Shown here one piece after another: positions 48,043 through 55,720 of a stretch of DNA of 64,000 nucleotides (positions within the stretch are counted from its first letter, which is position 1; the number at the start of each line of letters is the position of its first letter). Below the pieces are notes generated by a model. The model did not search any database and was not told the origin of the DNA. It saw nothing but the letters and a program-made list of their open reading frames with translations. The DNA comes from Schlesneria paludicola DSM 18645. GTDB lineage: Bacteria; Planctomycetota; Planctomycetia; Planctomycetales; Planctomycetaceae. Both the position numbers and the translations under genes were made by a program. The stretch covers positions 602,896 to 666,895 of the forward strand of contig NZ_JH636434.1 in NCBI RefSeq assembly GCF_000255655.1, given 5' to 3'.

Positions 48043-50106
48043 TCAGCTGAGACTTGAGTACAGCACGACAATCGAACGAGGTGCTGCCCGATAGCTTCGA
48101 TCCCTGACGTAAGGAGCCAATTGCCATTCGGTAATATCCTGCGGAGATGGCTGTGCAGTATCAATCCAACGCCGCCACGATTTGTCGGCGTCCTTCATCG
48201 GCAGTTCGAATTCCAACGACTCTGTATACCCATTCAGGATCAGCATGAATTCTATGTGCTCGATCTGAAGTTCCGCGTTGAAAACGATGCTCTGTGAACG
48301 ATCGCCCCAATCCGGCTGGCCCAGCTTCACCCCATGCCAGGTTTTTCGCGCGTCTTGAATGAGCTGTGTGAGACTGGTTCGTCGCTGCTCGTGCTTCACG
48401 TCTCTAAGAAGTCTGCGAGAGATGAGCAATTGGACGAATCGGAGCACATCGACATGCGCCTTCACGAGATTCCAATCAAACCAGGTCGATGCGTCGTCGT
48501 GGCAGTAGGCGTTGTTGTTCCCGTTTTGCGTCCGTCGGACTTCGTCTCCCATCAGGAACATCGGCACTCCGAGCGAGAGCATCGTGACCGTCAGAAAGTT
48601 CTTCACCTGGCGGTTCCGCAGTTCCTCGACAGCGGGGTCGTCGCTCGGTCCCTCAACACCGCAATTCCAGCTCTTATTGTCGTTCGATCCATCTCGGTTG
48701 TCTTCACCATTCTGCTCGTTGTGTTTCTGGTTGTAAGACACCAAATCGTTGAGGGTAAACCCGTCGTGACAGTTCACGAAATTCACACTCTGCTCGACGT
48801 CGCGAGCTTCATGACCAAAAAGCTCGGGGCTACCTACAAGCCGGTCGGCGACGCGCCGCAACGAACCGGGTTCGCCGCGAAAGAAGTCGCGAACGTCATC
48901 TCGGAAACGTCCGTTCCATTCTTTCCACGTGTCGCCGACGAAGCTGCCGACCTGATAGAGCCCGGCTGCATCCCATGCCTCTGCAATCAGCTTTGTGCCA
49001 GCCAAAGCCGGATCCGACTCGATGTCCCAAAGAACCGGGGGGTTCGGTAGCACGTTGCCGGTCGAATCGCGCGCGAGGATCGAGGCGAGGTCGAAGCGGA
49101 AGCCATCGATATGCATCTCCTGAACCCAATATCGCAAGCTGTCGACGATCATTCGACGGACGATCGGATTGTTGGCATTCAGCGTGTTGCCGCAACCTGT
49201 GTAATCCGAGTAATGGAATCGATCTTCACCCAGCAGATAGTAGGTCGGGTTGTCAATTCCCCGGAAGCTGATTGTGGGCCCCGATTGATCGCATTCGGCC
49301 GTATGGTTGAAGACGACATCAAGGATGACCTCAATGTCCGCCCGATGCAGGGCTTTCACCATGTCGCGGAATTCCGTCACTGGACCGAGTGCGTCTTGCC
49401 GCGAGCTGTAGGCCGGATGGGGAGAGAAAAACGAAACCGGTTGATATCCCCAATAGTTTACCAGGCCAAGTGGACAGGCCTGGGCGTCGAATGCGAACAC
49501 GGGTAGCAATTCGACGGCTGTGATGCCGAGTTGCTGAAGGTAGGGGATTCTTTCAATCAGTCCCGCGTACGTGCCGCGCGTTTTTTCACCAACTCCGGAA
49601 CTGGGATGTCGAGTGAATCCGCGAACGTGCATCTCGTAAATGATGGTGCGAGAGGATGGCCGGCGCAACGGAGCATCGCCCTCCCAGTCGTATGCACCAG
49701 GATCAACCACAACGCTTTTCATGGCATCGGAGGTGTAGTCGCCCTTCGCGACAATCGTCTCTCGACTGTAGCTCTGGGGAACGACGATTCCACGACCATA
49801 AGGATCGAGTAGCAACTTCGTAGGATCAAATCGCAACCCTTTTGAGGGATCGTTCGGTCCCTGCACGCGATATCCATAGATCTGACCTGCCTGCAGGCCA
49901 GGAACGAACGTGTGCCAATAGTGGTACGTTCGATTCACGACGGGATCGAGAGGTATCACTCGGGAAGGCTTGGCTGAGTTGTCACGGTCGAATAAATGCA
50001 ACTCCACACCCGTGGCGGTACGAGAAAAGAGGCTGAAGTTGACGCCACTTTCTGTCACGGTAGGACCAATTGGTGTACTTTGCCCGACGTTCAATGAATT
50101 GCTCAT
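48043..50106 (-). CDS. glgX: Glycogen debranching enzyme GlgX
   Basis: A 687-residue cytoplasmic isoamylase-type GH13 enzyme that cleaves alpha-1,6 branches of glycogen limit dextrin. The N-terminal CBM48 domain starts with GQSTPIGPTVTESGVNFSLF and contains HTFVPGLQAGQIYGYRVQGP. The catalytic barrel shows DVVFNHTAE, DGFRFDLAS (nucleophile Asp), AEAWDA (acid/base Glu) and NCHDGFTLNDLVSYN (transition-state Asp), followed by NRDGSNDNKSWNCGVEG. All catalytic residues are present and the length fits the family. No other glycogen genes are near. The upstream region is the largest gene-free stretch of the window. Confidence 0.95.
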   Translation of the reverse strand: MSNSLNVGQSTPIGPTVTESGVNFSLFSRTATGVELHLFDRDNSAKPSRVIPLDPVVNRTYHYWHTFVPGLQAGQIYGYRVQGPNDPSKGLRFDPTKLLLDPYGRGIVVPQSYSRETIVAKGDYTSDAMKSVVVDPGAYDWEGDAPLRRPSSRTIIYEMHVRGFTRHPSSGVGEKTRGTYAGLIERIPYLQQLGITAVELLPVFAFDAQACPLGLVNYWGYQPVSFFSPHPAYSSRQDALGPVTEFRDMVKALHRADIEVILDVVFNHTAECDQSGPTISFRGIDNPTYYLLGEDRFHYSDYTGCGNTLNANNPIVRRMIVDSLRYWVQEMHIDGFRFDLASILARDSTGNVLPNPPVLWDIESDPALAGTKLIAEAWDAAGLYQVGSFVGDTWKEWNGRFRDDVRDFFRGEPGSLRRVADRLVGSPELFGHEARDVEQSVNFVNCHDGFTLNDLVSYNQKHNEQNGEDNRDGSNDNKSWNCGVEGPSDDPAVEELRNRQVKNFLTVTMLSLGVPMFLMGDEVRRTQNGNNNAYCHDDASTWFDWNLVKAHVDVLRFVQLLISRRLLRDVKHEQRRTSLTQLIQDARKTWHGVKLGQPDWGDRSQSIVFNAELQIEHIEFMLILNGYTESLEFELPMKDADKSWRRWIDTAQPSPQDITEWQLAPYVRDRSYRAAPRSIVVLYSSLS

Positions 50107-50821
50107 TTTGACACCTCAGCGACCGCCTTCTTCGGTGAATGACCCATTGCGCCAACTGGACGATGCATCGTCGCCTTTGAATATGCCATCTTCCCGTCTT
50201 CCAGGGAATTTTCAGGAGTCATGGTTGTAACAAGTGCATCATCCGCGCTTCGTTGAGGCACTCTGCCGCCTGGCGCCGATTCTCGTCCTGTTATCACCGT
50301 AACATTTCACGATGAACGCGTCGCCACAAACAGGTGGCATTCCGAGAGGACCGCGTCGGTGCGAATTGCCGCTCTCTGTCTCAAGGATTCATCGTGCGCG
50401 GGAATCGATAAGCCATTTATTTTCGGCGATCATTTACCACTTGGCTTGTTTTTGGCCAGACAAGCCGTCGGCGTACGGTTAAGGGGATTTTGACTTGGTG
50501 AGTGCCAGCTCGAATTTCCAAAATGCCTTTGAGCTTCAGGTGCGTGACAGACTTCAACAGCTCAAGCGGCGCACCCGACACTTGTTGGCAATGTCGCAAA
50601 ACCAAATCGTGCTTACTCTCAGCAGTTGATTTATCCGGTTGACTCTGGTGTGATGATCGGCGAATTCCAGTCAGCAATTCCAAAGTTCCATTGCTTGGAT
50701 TACCGGTCAACGAAGAGACGCACGTCCTGTCTCCCAAGAATGACCAAGAATCGTTCGTCCTTAGCGGACTCCCCTCATCGCGAATTCATTTTTTGGCGTT
50801 TATTTCAGCTCAATAATTAGT

Positions 50822-50838
50822 CCACGTCGCCGACGTGG
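50822..50838. repeat. Perfect 17-bp palindrome
   Basis: CCACGTCG-C-CGACGTGG is a perfect inverted repeat around one central base. It lies in the gene-free region between glgX and the NTF2-like gene, far from either start codon. Size and symmetry suit a dimeric regulator, but its position makes a role in transcription doubtful. Confidence 0.45.
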
Positions 50839-51206
50839 CTCCGAATGGTATTGAGATAATTCGAAGTTGCTTTGTGAATGTGGCTGTTCAAAAGGCAAAT
50901 CTTATGCCTGTGCTGTAACAGCCCTGTCGGGCACAGCCAGTACAGGCTGCCGGTGATTTCGCTGAAACCGTCGCGCAAGCGAATTGTGATTTGAATGCTC
51001 GCCTGCGCGACAGCGCCGACAACGTGGCGTACGCCGAAATAGGAACGCCTTTCGCTCAGTGCAGATCGCTTATCCTGAAAGCGTTACAGAAGAGTGTGAA
51101 CTGGAATGCGGTTTGAAGCCGCTTCGTGAGTCGCGTGCCAGATGCCCAACGAACCGTTGATGGGGGGGCTGTCTGCAAGTGGGATCGTGGCACCAGTGGT
51201 CGAGGC

Positions 51207-51311
51207 CTAACAGCCTGTTGAAGTAAGGAGGACGGGCACCTTGGCGTGCACGATGTCACGGCGGTTTTCAATCTGGCCGGAGCCAGTCGCCGTTACTTCA
51301 ACAAGTTGCTA
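51207..51311 (+). repeat. Dispersed 105-bp palindromic repeat, copy C
   Basis: It begins CTAACAGCCTGTTGAAGTAA and ends, inverted, CTTAGCAACTTGTTGAAGTA, with GGCACCTTGGCG and CGGAGCCAGTCGCC inside. Same orientation as copies A and D. It ends 74 bp before the start codon of the NTF2-like gene. Confidence 0.88.
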
Positions 51312-51385
51312 AGCATGTATGCGGAGATGTCGGCCCGATACTGCGACGACGGGGCTCTGTATTGATCGAACAAAGAGGAGGCTTT

Positions 51386-52336
51386 ATGTGGCGAGTGATT
51401 GTCGTAATGGGCGCACTGGTGAGTGCCATGGCAATGTCTGTTGCTTCGGATGATCCCAAGCCGACGGGGAAGTCTGTCACGTCCAAGAAAGTGGACGAAT
51501 TGAAAACGTCAGGTGTGGAATCGCAGGAATCTGCAATCCGTCAAGTCGTTGAGGCATTTGTGAAGGCCTACAACGCACATGATTCCAAGGGAATTGCGGA
51601 GTTGTATCTACCTGACGCCCAGGTGATTGATGAGAATGACAATACAATCCAGGGACGCAGCCAGATCGAGACACTTTTTGCAACGATCTTCGAGGAAAGC
51701 CCGGAGAACCAACTTGAAGTCGCGGTCGAGTCGATCCGTTTCATTGGAACGTCACTGGCCCTGGAAACGGGGTCGACCACGTCGATCGCGGCGCCGGGTG
51801 AGCGTCCGGAACACGCACGGTACAGCGTGCTGCACGCGTTGAAGGATGGCAAATGGTCGATGGCCGTCGTCCGCGATATGCCAGCGGAGCCCACACACCG
51901 TGAACATCTCCAAGCTCTGGCTTGGCTTGTGGGTGATTGGATCGATGAGAGTCGCGAAGGAATCGTAAAGACTTCATGCCGCTGGTCAGACAGCGGAAGT
52001 TTTTTGCTTCAAGAAATTGCCGTTCATCAACCGGGGCGCGATGTGATGAAAGTCAGTCAGCGGATCGGCTGGGACCCGCTCACGAAGCGATTCAAGGCAT
52101 GGATGTTTGATTCGGAAGGTGGATACGGCGAGAGCTTGTGGACCGCAACCGAATCTGGCTGGCTCATTAAGGCGACCAGCGTGCACGCGGATGGCTCGAC
52201 AGCATCGTCAACGAATCGCGTCGAGCCGAATGGCATGGATCGCTATGTGTTCCGGTCCGCAGACCGGATTGTGGGGGATCAAGAGTTGTCACCAGTTGTG
52301 GTCTCTGTCGTGCGACAAGCGCCGCAACCGAAGTAG
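51386..52336 (+). CDS. Exported NTF2/SnoaL-like (DUF4440, SgcJ/EcaC-type) protein
   Basis: A 316-residue protein with a signal peptide (about 1-20). An NTF2-like domain at about 45-165 contains SAIRQVVEAFVKAYNAHD, GIAELYLPDAQVID, GRSQIETLFATIF and the strand HALKDGKWSMAVVRD, the SgcJ/EcaC type. A second beta-rich domain (about 170-310, LAWLVGDWIDE) resembles DUF1579-like or lipocalin-like domains. Such two-domain exported proteins are common in planctomycetes; the catalytic role is not established. AGAGGAGG lies seven bases before the ATG. The glycine-rich TPR gene follows by 151 bp on the same strand. Confidence 0.82.
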   Translation: MWRVIVVMGALVSAMAMSVASDDPKPTGKSVTSKKVDELKTSGVESQESAIRQVVEAFVKAYNAHDSKGIAELYLPDAQVIDENDNTIQGRSQIETLFATIFEESPENQLEVAVESIRFIGTSLALETGSTTSIAAPGERPEHARYSVLHALKDGKWSMAVVRDMPAEPTHREHLQALAWLVGDWIDESREGIVKTSCRWSDSGSFLLQEIAVHQPGRDVMKVSQRIGWDPLTKRFKAWMFDSEGGYGESLWTATESGWLIKATSVHADGSTASSTNRVEPNGMDRYVFRSADRIVGDQELSPVVVSVVRQAPQPK

Positions 52337-52487
52337 CGCGTGCAACCAAGGTCCTTGGCGGTTTTCCTCGCGAACGAACCACGTTGGAAGCCGAACAAAT
52401 TCAGGTTGCAACACCACTTTGACATCGAGCACCGACCGAGTCGGATCGACCCTCAATACGAAACGTCAATAGACCGGAGATCTTCCG

Positions 52488-54413
52488 ATGAACAAACGAC
52501 TCTTGATCACGGCAATCATGGCGATTGTCGCCGTCGCATTGATTTCGACCGAAATCGCCTTCGCCCGGGGTGGCCGTGGAGGAGGCGGTGGATTTGGAGG
52601 CGGTGGGGGTGGGGGGCGTGGCGGCGGAGGCGGATTTAGCGGGGGCGGAGGAGGAGGTGCTGCGAGACCCGCCGGTGGGGGTGGAGGCGGGGCACGACCG
52701 AGCGGAGGAGTTGCGGGGGGGAACGGCGGTGCGCGGCCATCGACTGGCAGTTCGCCGTCATATAGTCGTCCTGGCGGCGGCGCTGGTGGTGGAATGAACA
52801 CGATTGGTGGTTCTCGTCCCAATCCAGGAACCGGCTCGAGGCCGAACGCGGGAGGCAGCAACCTCGGCATCGGAAATCGTCCACCAATCCAACCGGGAGC
52901 CGGACCTGGAATTGGATCCGCTGGTGGAATCGGATCGCGGCCCTCGACATTGCCGAGTACTCGTCCAGCCGGAGCGCCAGGAATTGGGTCTGGAGCTGGA
53001 ATTGGGGCGGGGACCGGGATTGCCAACAGACCGACCGCCGGAGCCGGTCAGGGGCTTGCGAATCGTGCAAATATCTCCCAGCAACCAGCTCGGTTGCCGG
53101 GATTCGGTACAGGAACCGCCGGGTCACGGCTACCGAATCAGGGCGTCGGCGTGCAGGATCGAATGGCGAATCGCCCCGCGTCCGTCCAAGATCGTCAGAG
53201 TAACTTGAGTAACCGCATGTCGTCGGGACGCGAGGACTGGCAAAACCACCGAGAGGACATGCAAGGAAATCGCCAGGATTGGCGCGATGGAAATCGTGAA
53301 GACTGGCAGAACTTCGCCGATCAACATCATGATCAACACGGCGACTGGTATCACGACAGTTGGCATCCCGGTTCCGGCTGGAACTACATGTGGGATAACT
53401 ACCCGGTCGCCGCTGCGTTTGGTGTGACTCGTTGGGGAATTAATCGGCTCGCCTACGGCTTCGGCCTCGCGGCCTACTCGAATCCGTATTACGGCGGAAG
53501 CGGTGGTGGTGGATATGACTACTCGCAACCACTTGTGAGTTACGCGGACAGCGGGACGTCAGCCGCACCGGCAGAGGCCGCCGCAGCGCCACTCTCAGAG
53601 CAGACGCAGCAAGTCGACCCAGGAATGAAGGCGTTTAACGATGCTCGATCCGCTTTCTATCAGGGCGATTCGACGACGGCCCTTACTCTGCTCGAGGCAA
53701 CACTGAAGTCAATGCCGCGAGACACTGTCGTTCACGAGTTTCGTGGGCTTGTTTTGTTCTCACTGAAGAGATATCCGGAATCGGCGGCCGCGATTTATGC
53801 CGTTCTTTCTGCCGGCCCAGGTTGGGACTGGACGACATTGAGCAGCTTGTACCCTAGTGTGGACATCTACACGCAGCAGCTTCGAGCGCTGGAGGACTTC
53901 ACCAAAGCGAACCCGAATTCGGCCGATGCTCACTTTCTGTTGGGATACTACTACCTAACGGGCACCTACTCGGAAGCTGCTCTGAAGCAGTTCACGTTCG
54001 CACTGGAAAGCCTACCGAATGACCCGCTGCTCAAACAGTTAGTTGAGATGACAACTCCACGGGACCAATCGAAGGTGCCCGTGTCCGCACCAACACCCAC
54101 ACCACCGCCCGTGACGTCGGAACGGGCCCCAACCGTCGACAAGTTGGTTGGAACGTGGAAGGCATCGAGCCAGGGCGCGTCGTTCCAACTCGATCTCGCG
54201 AAGGAGGGTGGCTTCATCTGGACATATACACGCGGCAAAGACAAAGAGACGGTAAAAGGTGTCTTTGCGGTCGATCAGAACAACCTCGCGCTCGAACCCG
54301 ATGCTGGCGGCACGATGCTGGCGGAAATTGATCTCTCAAACCCATCCCAGTTTCTTTTCAAGATGATTGGTGCCCAAGCCAACGATCCCGTGCTGCAATT
54401 CAACAAAAGTTGA
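52488..54413 (+). CDS. Glycine-rich exported surface protein with TPR and a lipocalin-like end
   Basis: A 641-residue protein with a signal peptide (1-26, ending IAFARG). Residues about 27-190 are a low-complexity Gly/Arg/Pro/Ser region (GGGGGFGGGGGGGRGGGG and GAGIGAGTGIANRPTAGAG). Residues 200-290 hold Asp/Asn/Arg/Trp-rich repeats (SGREDWQNHREDMQGNRQDW) and then an aromatic stretch. A TPR-like region (about 365-515, KAFNDARSAFYQGDSTTALTLL, in part) follows. The final 80 residues (VDKLVGTWKAS onward) look like a lipocalin-like beta barrel. The layout resembles proteins named mu-protocadherin-like in planctomycete annotations. It is probably a cell-surface protein and may be handled by the exporter encoded next. 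Confidence 0.8.
   Translation: MNKRLLITAIMAIVAVALISTEIAFARGGRGGGGGFGGGGGGGRGGGGGFSGGGGGGAARPAGGGGGGARPSGGVAGGNGGARPSTGSSPSYSRPGGGAGGGMNTIGGSRPNPGTGSRPNAGGSNLGIGNRPPIQPGAGPGIGSAGGIGSRPSTLPSTRPAGAPGIGSGAGIGAGTGIANRPTAGAGQGLANRANISQQPARLPGFGTGTAGSRLPNQGVGVQDRMANRPASVQDRQSNLSNRMSSGREDWQNHREDMQGNRQDWRDGNREDWQNFADQHHDQHGDWYHDSWHPGSGWNYMWDNYPVAAAFGVTRWGINRLAYGFGLAAYSNPYYGGSGGGGYDYSQPLVSYADSGTSAAPAEAAAAPLSEQTQQVDPGMKAFNDARSAFYQGDSTTALTLLEATLKSMPRDTVVHEFRGLVLFSLKRYPESAAAIYAVLSAGPGWDWTTLSSLYPSVDIYTQQLRALEDFTKANPNSADAHFLLGYYYLTGTYSEAALKQFTFALESLPNDPLLKQLVEMTTPRDQSKVPVSAPTPTPPPVTSERAPTVDKLVGTWKASSQGASFQLDLAKEGGFIWTYTRGKDKETVKGVFAVDQNNLALEPDAGGTMLAEIDLSNPSQFLFKMIGAQANDPVLQFNKS
52566..52740 (+). repeat. 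G-rich low-complexity tract
   Basis: The codons for the poly-glycine region form dense runs of G (GGTGGGGGTGGGGGG at about 52601-52616 and many GGCGG units) on the coding strand. Such runs can form G-quadruplexes in the DNA or mRNA. It is coding sequence, reported for its composition. Confidence 0.7.
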
Positions 54414-54603
54414 ATCAGGGAGCGCGATTTCGGTCACGCTCAGCGGGGTGCCGAGAGGCATAGAATGTTTGGCAACGCCTCGAATCAAGTCGCCCGATAA
54501 GGGGCGCAAATAAAAAATGATTTTATGGTGACACAAAAAATCAATCAGTTCTAATCGGGATCGTGATCGTCCCTGAGCCACTTTTGTTGTGGGGTGCAGT
54601 TCG

Positions 54604-55695
54604 ATGTCGAAAAAATCGCTAGGTTGGATTGTGCTGGTGGCTGTTCTCACCGTGGCTGGAGTCGTCGGCATCCAAGGCTGGCGATCGATGCAGAACGCGG
54701 TCCCGAAGGGAATCGCATACGGCAACGGTAGAATCGAAGCCAAGCTGGTCGATGTCTCCACCAAAGAACCACTGAGAGTGAAAGAGATCCTTGTTGACGA
54801 AGGAAAGCTTGTCATGCCCGGCGACGTGCTGGTGCGAATGGACACCTCCACTCTCGAGTCTCAACTCGCCGAGGCTAAAGCGACAGTTGCGGCGACGGAG
54901 GAGCGAACGGCCGCTAGCAAATCTGCCATCATTCGCTGCCAGGGTGAATTCGAACTTGCCGAAACCGAATTGGAACGTACCCGCACACTCTTCGAGAAAA
55001 AGGTCAATACGCAGGCGGATCTTGATCGTCGCACCAAAGAGGTCAAAGTCACAAAAGCTTCATTGGAAGAAGCCGAAGCCACCTTAAGGACCGCCCAGCA
55101 GCAGGTTGAAGTCGCGCAGAACAACGTGGCAACGATCCAAACCAGGATTGACGACGCGACACTCACGTCGCCAGTGCGAGGCCGAGTCCTCTATCGATTG
55201 GCCGAAAACGGTGAGGTCTTGGCTGCAGGTGGCAAGGCGCTCACACTCGTGAATTTGGAAGATGTCTATATGGAAATCTTTCTTCCGGCTGGTCAGGCAT
55301 CCAGTTTGAAGATTGGCGACGAAGCGCGAATAACAGTGGATCATGCTCCTGGAAAAGCGGCTGCTGGCTTTGTGAGTTTCGTTTCACCGGAAGCACAGTT
55401 CACACCAAAACAAGTGGAAACGCGGAGTGAGCGGGACAAGTTGATGTTCCGTGTCAAAATCCGGGTGCCTGACGAACTTGTCACAGCTTACATCGAGCGA
55501 ATTAAGACGGGTGTCCGCGGCATCGGTTATGTCAAAGTCGACGCTGATGCAGTTTGGCCAAATTGGCTCCAAGACCTCGTGGCTCCTCCACTGAAGCCAG
55601 AGGATCTGTCCACGAGTTCAACGCAAGAGCCTATTGCCAATCAGTCTGCCGGGACAGGAAATGAGACCGACAGGTTGCCATCTGTAAAACCGTAG
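54604..55695 (+). CDS. HlyD-family membrane fusion protein (YhiI-like)
   Basis: A 363-residue periplasmic adaptor. One N-terminal helix (about 7-24) anchors it in the inner membrane. A lipoyl/barrel-sandwich part (GRIEAKLVDVSTKEPLRVKEI, in part, and VDEGKLVMPGDVLVRMD) flanks a long coiled coil (about 85-185, rich in Ala/Glu/Lys). Then come LTSPVRGRVLYRLAENGEVLAAGG and a beta barrel (SLKIGDEARITVD). The adaptor links the inner-membrane exporter to the outer envelope. The next gene starts 25 bp later, so it forms an operon with the RbbA-like ATPase/permease, as yhiI does with rbbA in E. coli. Confidence 0.9.
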   Translation: MSKKSLGWIVLVAVLTVAGVVGIQGWRSMQNAVPKGIAYGNGRIEAKLVDVSTKEPLRVKEILVDEGKLVMPGDVLVRMDTSTLESQLAEAKATVAATEERTAASKSAIIRCQGEFELAETELERTRTLFEKKVNTQADLDRRTKEVKVTKASLEEAEATLRTAQQQVEVAQNNVATIQTRIDDATLTSPVRGRVLYRLAENGEVLAAGGKALTLVNLEDVYMEIFLPAGQASSLKIGDEARITVDHAPGKAAAGFVSFVSPEAQFTPKQVETRSERDKLMFRVKIRVPDELVTAYIERIKTGVRGIGYVKVDADAVWPNWLQDLVAPPLKPEDLSTSSTQEPIANQSAGTGNETDRLPSVKP

Positions 55696-55720
55696 CCAGA
55701 ACGCAGCGGAAACCTATTTC

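Larger units (their letters stand above)
50107..51385. other. 1.28-kb stretch without a supported gene
   Basis: The largest gap in the window, between divergent glgX and the NTF2-like gene. It contains palindrome copy C (51207-51311), a perfect 17-bp palindrome (50822-50838) and several short frames. One plus-strand frame (GTG at 50498 to about 50629) would give a 43-residue basic helical peptide containing VRDRLQQLKRRTRHLL, with AAGGGG thirteen bases upstream; it is only a weak candidate. The sequence looks like decayed or regulatory DNA. Confidence 0.4.
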
